A DNA stretch of 64,000 nt from Rhodobacteraceae bacterium F11138 (GCA_016521575.1 JAEKDP010000001.1:601894-665893); one strand, 5' to 3'; shown: positions 45,577 through 55,294, counted from the first letter of the stretch. Notes: generated by a model from the sequence alone, not told the origin. Numbers and translations are program-made.

Positions 45577-48054
45577 ATGGCGGATTTTCCGACACAGGCC
45601 CGCGTGGTCGTCATCGGCGGCGGCGCGGTGGGCGCATCGTCGCTGTATCATCTGGCCAGGGCGGGATGGACCGATTGCGTTCTGTTGGAAAAGAACGAGC
45701 TGACGGCAGGGTCGACCTGGCACGCGGCGGGCAATGTGCCGACCTTTTCCACCAGTTGGTCTATCATGAACATGCAGCGGTATTCGACCGGGCTTTATCG
45801 TGGGCTGGCCCAGGCGGTTGATTACCCGATGAACTATCACGTCACCGGCTCGCTCCGGTTGGCGCACAGCAAGGAGCGGATGCAGGAATTCGCCCGCGCG
45901 CGGGGCATGGGTCGCTATCAGGGGATGGAGATCGACCTTCTGACGCCGCAAGAGGCACGCGATCTTTACCCCTTCCTAGAACTGCACGACCTGCAGGGCG
46001 CGCTTTATGATCCCAACGACGGGGATATCGATCCCAGCCAGCTGACCCAGGCCCTGGCCAAGGGCGCGCGCGATCTGGGCGCGCGGATTGAACGGTTCTG
46101 CCCCGCCACCGGCATCAGCCGCGCGGGCAACGAATGGATCGTGCATACGGCCAAGGGCGATATCCGCTGCGAATATGTCGTCAATGCCGCCGGGTATTAT
46201 GCCCAGAAGGTTGGTGAATGGTTCAAACCCTACGGCGGGCGAACCGTGCCAATGATGGTGATGAGCCATCAATACATGCTGACGGACGAGATCCCCGAAA
46301 TCGAAGCGTTTACCAAGGACCACGGCAAACTGCCGCTGCTGCGTGACGTGGACAGTTCCTATTACCTGCGGCAGGAAAAAACCGGCCTGAACCTTGGCCC
46401 CTATGAACGCAACTGCAAGGCGCATTGGATCACGCCCGACGATCCGTTCCCCGAAGATTTCAGCTTTCAGCTTTATCCCGACGATCTGGAGCGGCTGGAA
46501 TGGTATATCGAGGATGCGATGGCGCGGGTGCCGTTGCTGGGGCAGGTCGGTGTCAACAAGGTCATCAATGGCCCGATCCCCTATGCGCCCGACGGGTTGC
46601 CTTTGCTAGGGCCGATGCCGGGCGTGCCCAACGCGTTCGAGGCTTGCGTCTTTACCTTTGGCATTGCCCAGGCAGGTGGCGCGGGCAAGGTGCTGGCCGA
46701 ATGGATCACCGAAGGTCAGACCGAATGGGATATGTGGTCTGTCGATCCGCGCCGCTACACGGACTATACCGACAACGAATATTGCATTGCCAAGGGCATG
46801 GAGACCTACGGCCACGAATACGCGATGCATTTCCCGTGGCATTCATGGCCCGCTGGCCGCGACAGGAAACTGTCGCCGGTGCATGACAAGGTCAAGAAGC
46901 TGGGCGGTGTCATGGGCGCCTACAACGGCTGGGAGCGGGCCAACTGGTTTGCGCAACCGGGTGATGACACCAGCGAAGAGACAACGCAGACATGGAACCG
47001 GGCAGGCCCGTGGCAGGCGCGCATCCGCGAGGAATGCGAGGCGGTGCGGGATCACGTTGGGGTGCTCGACCTGCCGGGGTTCTCGCGTTTCAATCTGGGT
47101 GGGGATGGTGCGGCAGAATGGCTGCGAACGCGTATCACGGGCGGATTGCCAAAAATCGGGCGCATGAACCTGGCATATTTTGCCGACAACCGGGGACGGA
47201 TCCTGACCGAGATGAGCGTGATGCGCCACGCCGAGGATTTCTTTACCCTGATCACCGCCGCCACCGCGCAATGGCATGACTGGGAAATGTTGAGATCGGC
47301 ATTGCCGGCCGGTCTGGAATTGACCGACCATACCCGCGATTTTTCGACCCTGATCGTCACCGGCCCCGAGTCGCGCGCTCTGTTTGAACAGTTGGCACCC
47401 GAGGCCGATCTGACCTTGCCCTGGTTGTCGCACCAGCCGGCCGGGGTCGCGGGCCGGCCCGCGGCATTGGCGCGGGTCAGCTTTGCCGGGGAGCTGGGAT
47501 GGGAAATCCATGCCGCCAACGAACATATGACCGCGATCTACGGGGCGGTTCTGGCCGCCGGGGCCAAGCCTTTTGGCATGTTCGCGCTGGACTGTTTGCG
47601 CATCGAAAAGGGCTATCGCGCGTGGAAGCAGGACCTGTCGACCGATTATTCCCTTCTCGAAGCTGGCCTGGACCGGTTCGTCAACTTCGACAAACCGCAG
47701 GATTTTCCCGGCAAGGCCGCGTTGCTGCACGAACGTCAACAGGGCAGCGCCAAGCGGTTCGTGACGCTTGTGGTGGATGCAGCCGATGCCGATGCCCCCT
47801 ATATGTCGACGCTTTGGCAAGATGGGCAGGTCGTCGGGGAAGTCACGTCGGGCGCCTGGGGGTATCGGGTCAATGGCTCGGTCGCGCTGGGGATGCTGCG
47901 GGCGGATCTTGCGGTTCCGGGCACCGGGATCGAGGTCGAAATCTACGGCTCGCGCCGCAACGCCATCGTGCAGCCGGACCGCCCGTTGTGGGACCCGAAC
48001 AATGAAAGAATACGCGCCCAGGATGCCCCGGACGCATCAAATCGCATCCCATGA
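45577..48054 (+). CDS. DMGDH/sarcosine-dehydrogenase-like GcvT-fused oxidase, first
   Basis: This 825-residue two-domain enzyme has an N-terminal FAD-binding oxidase domain (VVVIGGGAVGASSLYHLARAGW) with STWHAAG, whose His carries the covalent flavin in DMGDH. The C-terminal folate-binding GcvT domain follows (about 430-815, with LDLPGFSRFNLGG and CLRIEKGYRAWKQDLS). It oxidises an N-methyl amine such as dimethylglycine, with the methyl group going to tetrahydrofolate. It is followed 30 bp later by a paralogue. Confidence 0.9.
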   Translation: MADFPTQARVVVIGGGAVGASSLYHLARAGWTDCVLLEKNELTAGSTWHAAGNVPTFSTSWSIMNMQRYSTGLYRGLAQAVDYPMNYHVTGSLRLAHSKERMQEFARARGMGRYQGMEIDLLTPQEARDLYPFLELHDLQGALYDPNDGDIDPSQLTQALAKGARDLGARIERFCPATGISRAGNEWIVHTAKGDIRCEYVVNAAGYYAQKVGEWFKPYGGRTVPMMVMSHQYMLTDEIPEIEAFTKDHGKLPLLRDVDSSYYLRQEKTGLNLGPYERNCKAHWITPDDPFPEDFSFQLYPDDLERLEWYIEDAMARVPLLGQVGVNKVINGPIPYAPDGLPLLGPMPGVPNAFEACVFTFGIAQAGGAGKVLAEWITEGQTEWDMWSVDPRRYTDYTDNEYCIAKGMETYGHEYAMHFPWHSWPAGRDRKLSPVHDKVKKLGGVMGAYNGWERANWFAQPGDDTSEETTQTWNRAGPWQARIREECEAVRDHVGVLDLPGFSRFNLGGDGAAEWLRTRITGGLPKIGRMNLAYFADNRGRILTEMSVMRHAEDFFTLITAATAQWHDWEMLRSALPAGLELTDHTRDFSTLIVTGPESRALFEQLAPEADLTLPWLSHQPAGVAGRPAALARVSFAGELGWEIHAANEHMTAIYGAVLAAGAKPFGMFALDCLRIEKGYRAWKQDLSTDYSLLEAGLDRFVNFDKPQDFPGKAALLHERQQGSAKRFVTLVVDAADADAPYMSTLWQDGQVVGEVTSGAWGYRVNGSVALGMLRADLAVPGTGIEVEIYGSRRNAIVQPDRPLWDPNNERIRAQDAPDASNRIP

Positions 48055-48084
48055 TCACCTCTGGTCAGACAGAAAGCAGTTCAG

Positions 48085-50523
48085 ATGACAAACCTTCCCC
48101 GAAATGCCCGCGTCGTTATCGTTGGTGGCGGAATCATCGGCTGCTCGGTGGCCTATCATCTGGCCAAACTGGGGTGGCGGGATGTTGTCTTGCTGGAACG
48201 CAAGCAGCTGACCTGCGGCACCACCTGGCATGCCGCCGGGCTGATCGGACAACTGCGGGCGTCGTCCAACATGACCAGGCTGGCGCGCTATTCCGCCGAA
48301 CTCTATGCCGGTCTGGAAAAGGAAACCGGCGTGGCGACTGGCCTGCGCCAGGTTGGATCGATTTCCGTCGCCCTGACCGACGAACGCAAAGAGGAACTGT
48401 TTCGCAATGCCGCCATGGCCAGGGCCTTTGGCGTGCCGGTCGAGGAAATCTCGCCTGCACAAGTCAGGAAACGGTACGACCATGTCAACCTTGACGGGAT
48501 CAAGGCCGGGGTCTGGTTGCCCACCGATGGACAGGGGGACCCGGCGAATATCGCGCTGGCGCTGGCCAAGGGCGCACGCCAACGCGGTGCGGTGATTGCC
48601 GAACGCACCAAGGTGACCGGCGTCACCCGCGAGGGACGCCGCATCACCGGCCTGTCCTATGAAGGCAGCGATGGGCCGGGGCATATCGCGTGCGAACAGG
48701 TGGTGAATTGTGCCGGAATGTGGGGCCGTCAGGTTGGCCGCATGATGGGGACAAATGTGCCGCTGCAGGCGTGCGAGCATTTTTACATCGTGTCCGAGCC
48801 AATCCCGGGGCTGGACCAGATGCCGGTGCTGCGGGTGCCGGATGAATGCGCGTATTTCAAGGAAGATGCGGGCAAGATGCTGTTGGGCGCGTTCGAGCCG
48901 GTCAGCAAACCCTGGGGGCCGATCCCCGAGTCGTTCGAATTCGATCAATTGCCGGAAGATTTCGACCATTTCGAACCGATCCTTGAAAAGGCGGTCCGTC
49001 GGATGCCGATGCTGGGAACGGTCGGAATACACACGTTTTTCAACGGTCCCGAAAGCTTTACGCCCGATGATGCCTATCATCTGGGGCTTGCGCCCGAAAT
49101 GGACAACGTCTGGGTCGCCGCCGGGTTCAACTCGATCGGGATCCAATCGGCGGGCGGGGCTGGCATGGCCCTGGCGCAGTGGATGGAGGACGGGCAGAAA
49201 CCGTTTGATCTGGGCGATGTCGATATCGCCCGGATGCAACCGTTTCAGGGCAACCGCACCTATCTGGCCGAACGATCCACCGAAACCTTGGGGCTGCTCT
49301 ATGCGGATCACTTCCCCTATCGGCAAAAAGCCACGGCACGGGGTGTGCGGCGCACGCCCTTTCATCAACACCTGCTGGATCAGGGCGCGGTGATGGGTGA
49401 ATTGGCCGGTTGGGAACGTGCCAACTGGTTCGCCAATCCGGGGCAGGATGCGGCCTATGCCTATTCCTGGAAACGTCAGAATTTCTTTGAAAACGTCGCC
49501 GCCGAACACCGCGCCGTGCGCGAGAATGTCGGCATGTACGATATGTCGTCTTTCGGCAAGATCCGTGTTGAAGGCCCGGATGCCAGCGCTTTTCTGAACC
49601 GTGTCGGCGCTGGCCGGTATGACGTGCCGGTGGGCAGGATCGTCTACACCCAGTTTCTGAATGCCCGCGGCGGGATAGAAGCGGATGTAACCATCACCCG
49701 CCTGTCCGAAACCGCCTATCTTGTGGTCACCCCGGCGTCAACCCGGCTGGCCGATCAGGTCTGGATGCGGCGCAACAAGGGCGATTTCAACGTGGTTCTG
49801 ACCGACGTCACCGCCGGCGAAGCTGTGTTGGCGGTCATGGGCCCCAATGCCCGCAAGCTGTTGCAGGCGGTATCGCCCGATGATTTCAGCAACGCGGGCA
49901 ATCCGTTTGGCACCGCCCGGGGAATCGAACTGGGGATGGCGCTGGCCCGGGCGCATCGGGTGAGCTATGTCGGCGAACTCGGCTGGGAGATCTATGTCTC
50001 GTCCGACATGGCGCAACATGCCTTTGAGACCCTGCATGCGGCAGGGCAGGACCTGGGATTGAAGCTGTGCGGCATGCACATGATGGAGTCTTGCCGGATT
50101 GAAAAGGGATTTCGCCATTTCGGCCATGACATCACCAGCGAAGACCATGTGCTTGAGGCCGGGTTGGGCTTTGCGGTCAAGACCGACAAGCCCGATTTCA
50201 TCGGGCGCGATGCGGTGCTGGCGAAAAAGGAAACCGGGCTGAACACGCGGATGGTGCAATTCATGCTGACCGATGCCGAACCGTTGCTGTACCACAATGA
50301 ACCGATCCTGCGCGATGGCGAGATCGTCGGCCATTTGTCGTCAGGGGCCTATGGGCATCACCTTGGGGCTGCGATTGGCATGGGCTATGTGCCGTGCAAT
50401 GGCGAAACCGCCGCGCAGGTTCTGGCATCCAGTTATGAGATCGACGTATGCGGGGCGCGGATTGCGGCAAGGGCGTCGCTGAAACCGCTATATGACCCCC
50501 AGGGCGAACGGGTCAGGGCATAG
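48085..50523 (+). CDS. DMGDH/sarcosine-dehydrogenase-like GcvT-fused oxidase, second
   Basis: This 812-residue paralogue of the preceding enzyme has the same two-domain layout: FAD domain with VVIVGGGIIGCSVAYHLAKLGW and TTWHAAGL, and GcvT domain with GMYDMSSFGKIRVEGP and the C-terminal YVGELGWEIYV and CRIEKGFRHFGHDI motifs. The two could act in series on dimethylglycine and sarcosine or on two different substrates; this is inference. Confidence 0.9.
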   Translation: MTNLPRNARVVIVGGGIIGCSVAYHLAKLGWRDVVLLERKQLTCGTTWHAAGLIGQLRASSNMTRLARYSAELYAGLEKETGVATGLRQVGSISVALTDERKEELFRNAAMARAFGVPVEEISPAQVRKRYDHVNLDGIKAGVWLPTDGQGDPANIALALAKGARQRGAVIAERTKVTGVTREGRRITGLSYEGSDGPGHIACEQVVNCAGMWGRQVGRMMGTNVPLQACEHFYIVSEPIPGLDQMPVLRVPDECAYFKEDAGKMLLGAFEPVSKPWGPIPESFEFDQLPEDFDHFEPILEKAVRRMPMLGTVGIHTFFNGPESFTPDDAYHLGLAPEMDNVWVAAGFNSIGIQSAGGAGMALAQWMEDGQKPFDLGDVDIARMQPFQGNRTYLAERSTETLGLLYADHFPYRQKATARGVRRTPFHQHLLDQGAVMGELAGWERANWFANPGQDAAYAYSWKRQNFFENVAAEHRAVRENVGMYDMSSFGKIRVEGPDASAFLNRVGAGRYDVPVGRIVYTQFLNARGGIEADVTITRLSETAYLVVTPASTRLADQVWMRRNKGDFNVVLTDVTAGEAVLAVMGPNARKLLQAVSPDDFSNAGNPFGTARGIELGMALARAHRVSYVGELGWEIYVSSDMAQHAFETLHAAGQDLGLKLCGMHMMESCRIEKGFRHFGHDITSEDHVLEAGLGFAVKTDKPDFIGRDAVLAKKETGLNTRMVQFMLTDAEPLLYHNEPILRDGEIVGHLSSGAYGHHLGAAIGMGYVPCNGETAAQVLASSYEIDVCGARIAARASLKPLYDPQGERVRA

Positions 50524-50588
50524 GCCATCCGCCGCACCGCAGGGTTGCAGGCGTCGCGCATGTGCGCTGATCGCGCTGTTTCAACCGC

Positions 50589-50999
50589 TCAGCTCAGCGC
50601 GTCTTTGAATTTCAGGAAACGCGGGTCTGTCATCGCCCGTGCGTTCATTGCTTCGCGCAGGGCGGTGACCGATTTGACCGGGCGCATTGCGACTTCGAAG
50701 GTTTCGACCAGACCGTCGTCATCCAGCGTGATCAGATCGACGCCGACGGCGTCCAGATCGCCGATCTTGCATTGGAATTCCAACGCCCAATCCTTGCCGT
50801 CCCCCATCACACGGCGGTATTTGAAATCGCTGAAAACCTGTCCCACATGGCCCAGCAGCGCCGCCACCGGTTCCCGCCCGGTCCAGGTGGCGAAATATGT
50901 GGGCGGCATGAACCTGACGTTCTCGGCCAGAAGCTCGGCAATTTTTGTGGCATCGCCCTTGGCGACGACTTCTTGAATCCGGATGATGGTCGGGTGCAT
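50589..50999 (-). CDS. NTF2-like/SnoaL-family protein
   Basis: This 136-residue protein is a cone-shaped NTF2-like domain (TIIRIQEVVAKGDATKIAELLAENVRFMPP, then EFQCKIGDLDAVGVDLITLDDDGLVETFEVAMRP). The family includes isomerases and ligand-binding proteins; no function can be assigned. It is convergent with the oxidase gene. Confidence 0.8.
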   Translation of the reverse strand: MHPTIIRIQEVVAKGDATKIAELLAENVRFMPPTYFATWTGREPVAALLGHVGQVFSDFKYRRVMGDGKDWALEFQCKIGDLDAVGVDLITLDDDGLVETFEVAMRPVKSVTALREAMNARAMTDPRFLKFKDALS

Positions 51000-51113
51000 C
51001 TGATTGGTTCCTTCCGTGCCTGTATCGCCGCAGCATTGCGCCGCGATCCCGGGGCGGCAAGCCCGACGTGACGTGAACTTGCCTGTTGGCTGGCATGGCG
51101 CTAGTCAGGCGCG

Positions 51114-51767
51114 ATGACCGTATCCTCTGACTATACGCCGCCCGACGTTCCGCTGGATGTTCTGCACGAAGATGCGCAGCTTGTCGCCGTCAACAAGCCC
51201 CACGGGCTGCTCAGCGTGCCGGGGCGAGGGCCGCATCTGGCCGATTGCCTGTTGTCGCGCCTTCAGGCCGTGTTCCCCGAGGTTCTGGTGGTGCACCGGC
51301 TGGATCGCGATACGTCGGGGGTGATGGTCTTTGCCCTGACACCGCATGCGCAGCGCCATCTGGGACGGCAATTCGAACAGCGTCAGGCGCGCAAGACCTA
51401 TGTGGCGCGGCTGGCAGGAGAATTGCAGCCCGATACGGGCACGGTCGATCTGCCGCTGATCGTGGACTGGCCCAACCGTCCGCGCCAGATGGTTTGCCAT
51501 GATACCGGAAAACCGGCGGAAACCGAATGGCGCGTGCTGCGCCGTCGCGCCGGGGTGACGCGGGTGCGGTTGATGCCCAAAACCGGGCGCACGCATCAGC
51601 TGCGGGTCCATATGGCGGCGCTGGGACATCCGATTCTGGGGGATCCGCTCTATGCGCAGGGCGCGGATGCGGATCACGACCGCATGATGCTGCATTCCGA
51701 AGAGTTGCGGATCAAGCATCCCGAAAGCGGTGCGTCGATGAAACTGCGCCGCGTGCCGGATTTCTGA
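51114..51767 (+). CDS. RluA-family pseudouridine synthase
   Basis: This 217-residue enzyme has the catalytic motif HRLDRDTSGVMVFA with the Asp nucleophile, preceded by VAVNKPHGLLSVPGRG, and the C-terminal KTGRTHQLRVHMAALGHPILGD. It makes pseudouridine in rRNA or tRNA; the site is unknown. No S4 domain is present, so it is the short form. Confidence 0.93.
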   Translation: MTVSSDYTPPDVPLDVLHEDAQLVAVNKPHGLLSVPGRGPHLADCLLSRLQAVFPEVLVVHRLDRDTSGVMVFALTPHAQRHLGRQFEQRQARKTYVARLAGELQPDTGTVDLPLIVDWPNRPRQMVCHDTGKPAETEWRVLRRRAGVTRVRLMPKTGRTHQLRVHMAALGHPILGDPLYAQGADADHDRMMLHSEELRIKHPESGASMKLRRVPDF

Positions 51768-51776
51768 AACGCCGTC

Positions 51777-52616
51777 TCAGACCTGAATTCGCATCCAGTC
51801 CTTTGGCAGGATGTCCGGGTTCGTCAGCTTGGGATCGCCGAACCATTTGACCGGCCCCGCGACGCGTTTGTCTGCATTGTCGTTCAGCCAGGCGCCCCAC
51901 CATGAAAACGATGAATTCGCGATGATGTTGTGGTCACACAGCGACATCAGGTGCATGTCCGCATGGTCGCTGTCCGGCCCGTTCAAATCCACCACCACCT
52001 TGGTGCAGGGCAGGGGCAGGTTGTGTCTGGCCCACTCCGGATCGTCGGAAAACACATAGACCGTGGGGGTGCCGTCAAGCCCGTCCATGATCCGCGCCAG
52101 GGCGGCATCATAATAGGATTGATCGCACAGCACATGGGCATCCAGATCGACATAGTCCCCGCGCCGGACGTGCAGCGAAATCGAAAGGCTTTCGTCGATG
52201 CGCGCCGCCATTTCGACGTTTGCGGTCGATGAAAACGCCGGAAAACGGAAATCCCGTCTGATCTGATCGGTGATGCGCTCAAAATAGCGTTCGGACTGCC
52301 AGTACCCATGCAAATAGGACCCATCCGCCCAGTTTTCGATTTCCGCGTTGTATTCCAGCCCCCGTTCGCGATGAAAGCGGCGGCTGGTCGCCCGCCAGAG
52401 CACATAGCGCAGCGGCGAATCCTGTTTCAGCGGTGGCAGCCCGTCCGGCTGTGCCAGCGTAAGATCGAACACCCGCGTCAGGACCCCTTCGCCGCGCCGC
52501 TCGGCCAATCGCGCATCCAGCGCCACCTGTGTGCGCAGCCGTTCCGCCAGACCGCGCGCGGCGGCGAATTGGAACATCTGGTTGCCCAGTCGGCCGTGCA
52601 GGCGGGTGACGATCAT
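51777..52616 (-). CDS. GT11-type alpha-1,2-fucosyltransferase-like enzyme
   Basis: This 279-residue glycosyltransferase starts MIVTRLHGRLGNQMFQFAAARGLA and has the GT11 donor motif HVRRGDYV (149-156), DDPEWAR, and IIANSSFSWWGAWLN. It would add fucose in alpha-1,2 linkage to a surface glycan. It stands alone: no other polysaccharide or GDP-fucose genes lie here. ATG 52616 follows CGGAG; an upstream ATG at 52652 is less likely. A tRNA-Val begins 160 bp upstream on the other strand. Confidence 0.85.
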   Translation of the reverse strand: MIVTRLHGRLGNQMFQFAAARGLAERLRTQVALDARLAERRGEGVLTRVFDLTLAQPDGLPPLKQDSPLRYVLWRATSRRFHRERGLEYNAEIENWADGSYLHGYWQSERYFERITDQIRRDFRFPAFSSTANVEMAARIDESLSISLHVRRGDYVDLDAHVLCDQSYYDAALARIMDGLDGTPTVYVFSDDPEWARHNLPLPCTKVVVDLNGPDSDHADMHLMSLCDHNIIANSSFSWWGAWLNDNADKRVAGPVKWFGDPKLTNPDILPKDWMRIQV

Positions 52617-52776
52617 CGGTTGCGGCTCCGGTTGATTTCGCCCATTGGGCATATGCGACCCCCGGGATGCAAGGCAATCCGTTGCGCGATCAAGCGCGGC
52701 GCGGTGCAAAGAACCTTGCCGAACCCGACTTGTGCCCCTTGCAGAACGCGGAATGTGACGTTAGAAGCCGCAGCGC

Positions 52777-52851
52777 GGGTGATTAGCTCAGTGGTAGAGC
52801 GCTTCGTTCACATCGAAGATGTCAGGAGTTCAAATCTCTTATCACCCACCA
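52777..52851 (+). tRNA. tRNA-Val (anticodon CAC)
   Basis: This is a full cloverleaf starting GGGTGATTAGCTCAGTGG. The anticodon stem CTTCG/CGAAG closes loop TTCACAT, so the anticodon is CAC. The T loop is TTCAAAT, acceptor end ATCACCC, then ACCA encoded at the 3' end; 75 nt. Confidence 0.95.
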
Positions 52852-52921
52852 TCACACCTGCCGTTGCACCAAGTGTACGCGTGGTTTTCCTTGGACACGC
52901 GAACGGGGCCTGCAAGCAGAA

Positions 52922-53809
52922 TTACTTGGCCGTTTCCATCAGCGACAGCTCATGGGTGAAAAAGGCGATACCGCTGGATTCGTCCAGATGGGTGCTGGGG
53001 CCGGGATAAATCGTTCCGTTTCCGTTCAGCAGGGTGGTGCGGCGATGCAATTGCACTTCGTTGCCGTTTCCCATCTGTATCACGCTGCCTGCGCTGCTGT
53101 GATCGGTGAATTCCAGTTGCCAGCGTCGCACCGACAGCGCGGCATGTTTGCGCGACACCCAGGGATGACCCACGAGGATGTCGCAATCCGCCGAACGCCC
53201 GATGGTCAGCGTGTCGCCCTCACCGATCTGCCAGCGGTTGTCGCCCAGCTGGATTTCGGCATATTCGGTTCCGCCATTGCGCACTTGGGCCGGCTTGGCG
53301 AAAATCACGGTTTGTTCGCTCAGTTCCGATACGGAACAGGAATAGACCCGTGTGGGACGGGCTTTGCCGCGCAGCTGGATTTCGCCGATCATTTGCAACC
53401 GTGCCTTTGATTCGGGGCCAAGCTGGTCGAAACTCTGGTCTCCGACCAGGATCTCGCCGGGCTTGGCCAGCGATGTCAGGCGCGCGGCGGTGTTGACGGT
53501 GCTGCCGTATATGTCGTTTTCGTGGTTCAGGATCTCGCCGAAATAGGTGCCTACATGAACGCACAGCCCGGCGGGCCAGGCTTCGTTTATCATCGCCCAG
53601 GCAGCCTGAAACGCCGTTTCGGGATGCTGGAAAAAACTGAGCACGTCGTCGCCCTGCGATTTGACACACTCGCCCCCCGCGTCTTCGACGATCTGGCGCA
53701 TGCGGGCCAGAACCTTGCTGATCTGCGCCAGGGCGGCCTGGTTGCTCTCGACCTCATAAAGCTGGGTGCTGCCGGTGATGTCTGAAATCAAGACGCTGGC
53801 GTTGGGCAT
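52922..53809 (-). CDS. Class III adenylate/guanylate cyclase fused to an FHA domain
   Basis: This 295-residue soluble protein has a cyclase domain (about 1-155) with metal Asp10 (SDITGS), second Asp in the QGDDVL segment at 54/55, and the transition-state pair Asn105 and Arg109 in STVNTAARL. A C-terminal FHA domain follows (about 170-290, TIGRSADCDILVGHPWVSRKHAALS) that reads phospho-threonine. It could link a Ser/Thr kinase signal to cyclic nucleotide synthesis. No kinase gene is adjacent. Confidence 0.87.
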   Translation of the reverse strand: MPNASVLISDITGSTQLYEVESNQAALAQISKVLARMRQIVEDAGGECVKSQGDDVLSFFQHPETAFQAAWAMINEAWPAGLCVHVGTYFGEILNHENDIYGSTVNTAARLTSLAKPGEILVGDQSFDQLGPESKARLQMIGEIQLRGKARPTRVYSCSVSELSEQTVIFAKPAQVRNGGTEYAEIQLGDNRWQIGEGDTLTIGRSADCDILVGHPWVSRKHAALSVRRWQLEFTDHSSAGSVIQMGNGNEVQLHRRTTLLNGNGTIYPGPSTHLDESSGIAFFTHELSLMETAK

Positions 53810-53999
53810 GTCAAAATCGGTCCAGGTTCAAATTGGTGTCTGACATCACAGGTCCGGCGGATCGCGGACGATCGGGCGCGGGCTGTGTGTGACAAAAACG
53901 TGGATGCCACAAACAGACGCACAATGGTATTCCGGTCTTCCTTACCTTCATTCTGACAGGTTGGGTGAAAAAATCCAATGCTTCTGGCATGATGCGGCA

Positions 54000-54038
54000 C
54001 GCAAACAACAAAACGGGCGCAGGAAACCCCTGCGCCCG
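54000..54038 (-). terminator. Intrinsic terminator after the iron-binding protein gene
   Basis: A 10-bp stem (54014-54023 with 54029-54038, CGGGCGCAGG paired to CCTGCGCCCG, 5-nt loop) is followed on the minus strand by a T-rich GTTTTGTTGTTTG. It lies 27 bp past the stop. Confidence 0.85.
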
Positions 54039-54065
54039 ATGCCGCATTCGCTGTGCCCGGGGTTA

Positions 54066-55082
54066 TTATTCCCAGTTCACCTCGTTAAAGATGCGCTGTG
54101 CGGCGGGCAGGTTCTTGGCCACGTCGGACAGGTTCACGTCATCCGGTTTGAAGAAACCCAATTGCGCGATCGACGGCGACAGCGCGACACCCGGAACGGC
54201 CGGATATTCGTCGTTGCCGGCAGAGAAATAGGCCTGTGCGGAATCGCTGGACAGGTATTCCATGAACTTGATCGCATTCTCGCGGTTCGGGGCATGTGCC
54301 GCGACGCCGCCGCCGGACAGGTTCATATGCGCGCCCGAGCCGTCCTGATCCGGGAACACCCAACCGATCATGTCGCGATCAGCCGAAAGCCCCTTGACGT
54401 CCGTGCGGATCGAGCGGGCAAAATAATATGTGTTGGCGACGGCGATTTCGCATTCTCCGGACACGATTCCGCGCATCTGGTCGGTGTCGCCGCCCTGGGG
54501 TTTGCGCGCCATGTTGTCGACGACGCCCTGCGCCCATGCCTTGGCCGTGGCTTCGTCGGTATGGGTGATGATCGAGGCCAGCAATGTCTGGTTATAGGTG
54601 TTCGAAGACGACCGGATACAGACCATGCCCTTGTATTTGGGGTCGGCCAGATCGGCATAGGACTGCGGCGGCGCGGTGACGTCGTTCTTGTCATAGAAGA
54701 TGATCCGCGAGCGCTGAGAAAACCCGAACCACTGATTATCGGAATCCTGCAGATAGGCGGGCACGCGGGTTTCCAGGGTTTCACTGTCGATGGCTTGCAG
54801 AACGCCGGCATCCTTGGCACGTTCCAGACGGGACGTATCCACCGTCAGCAGCACGTCGGCAGGTGAATTCGCACCTTCGGCCTGCATGCGAGCGATCAGC
54901 TCGTCGGCCTTGCCTTCGATGCGGTTGATGGTGATGCCGGTGGCTTCTTCAAAATCCGAATAAAGGCGTTCGTCAGTGTCATAGTGGCGCGACGAGTAGA
55001 GATTCAGTTCGCCGTCGGCCAGCGCGCCGGTGCCGATGGTGGCAACCAGCAGTGCGGCAAGGGCTGTCGAGGTTTTTGCCAT
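54066..55082 (-). CDS. Ferric-iron ABC transporter binding protein (FutA/FbpA type), orphan
   Basis: This 338-residue periplasmic protein has a signal ending GTGALADGEL and mature segments LNLYSSRHYDTDERLYSDFEEATGI, the FutA/FbpA pattern. It carries the iron-contact tyrosine pair in NTYYFARSI. It binds Fe3+ directly. No permease or ATPase gene is next to it, so the transporter partner lies elsewhere. ATG 55082 gives the signal peptide. An intrinsic terminator follows. Confidence 0.9.
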   Translation of the reverse strand: MAKTSTALAALLVATIGTGALADGELNLYSSRHYDTDERLYSDFEEATGITINRIEGKADELIARMQAEGANSPADVLLTVDTSRLERAKDAGVLQAIDSETLETRVPAYLQDSDNQWFGFSQRSRIIFYDKNDVTAPPQSYADLADPKYKGMVCIRSSSNTYNQTLLASIITHTDEATAKAWAQGVVDNMARKPQGGDTDQMRGIVSGECEIAVANTYYFARSIRTDVKGLSADRDMIGWVFPDQDGSGAHMNLSGGGVAAHAPNRENAIKFMEYLSSDSAQAYFSAGNDEYPAVPGVALSPSIAQLGFFKPDDVNLSDVAKNLPAAQRIFNEVNWE

Positions 55083-55230
55083 GTCAGGATCCAATCTGTC
55101 TGTTCGATGGTGAAAATTGCGGTATATTCCGACTGATTTTCTCAATTATCTGATTTTTGCCGTGAAGCAAACCAATTCTGATAGAAAAGATCGGATAGGG
55201 CGGGGCCGGGTCGCCGGCCCCGGGGTCGGG

Positions 55231-55260
55231 CAAAAAAAATCGCGCCCAAAGGCGCGATTT
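55231..55260 (-). terminator. Intrinsic terminator after rpmJ
   Basis: Arms AAATCGCGCC and GGCGCGATTT (10 pairs, 4-nt loop) are followed on the minus strand by a run of T. It lies about 35 bp past the rpmJ stop, closing that transcript. Confidence 0.92.
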
Positions 55261-55294
55261 CAGATCGTGGAGTGTAAAGTCCGCTTGCGGTGGT

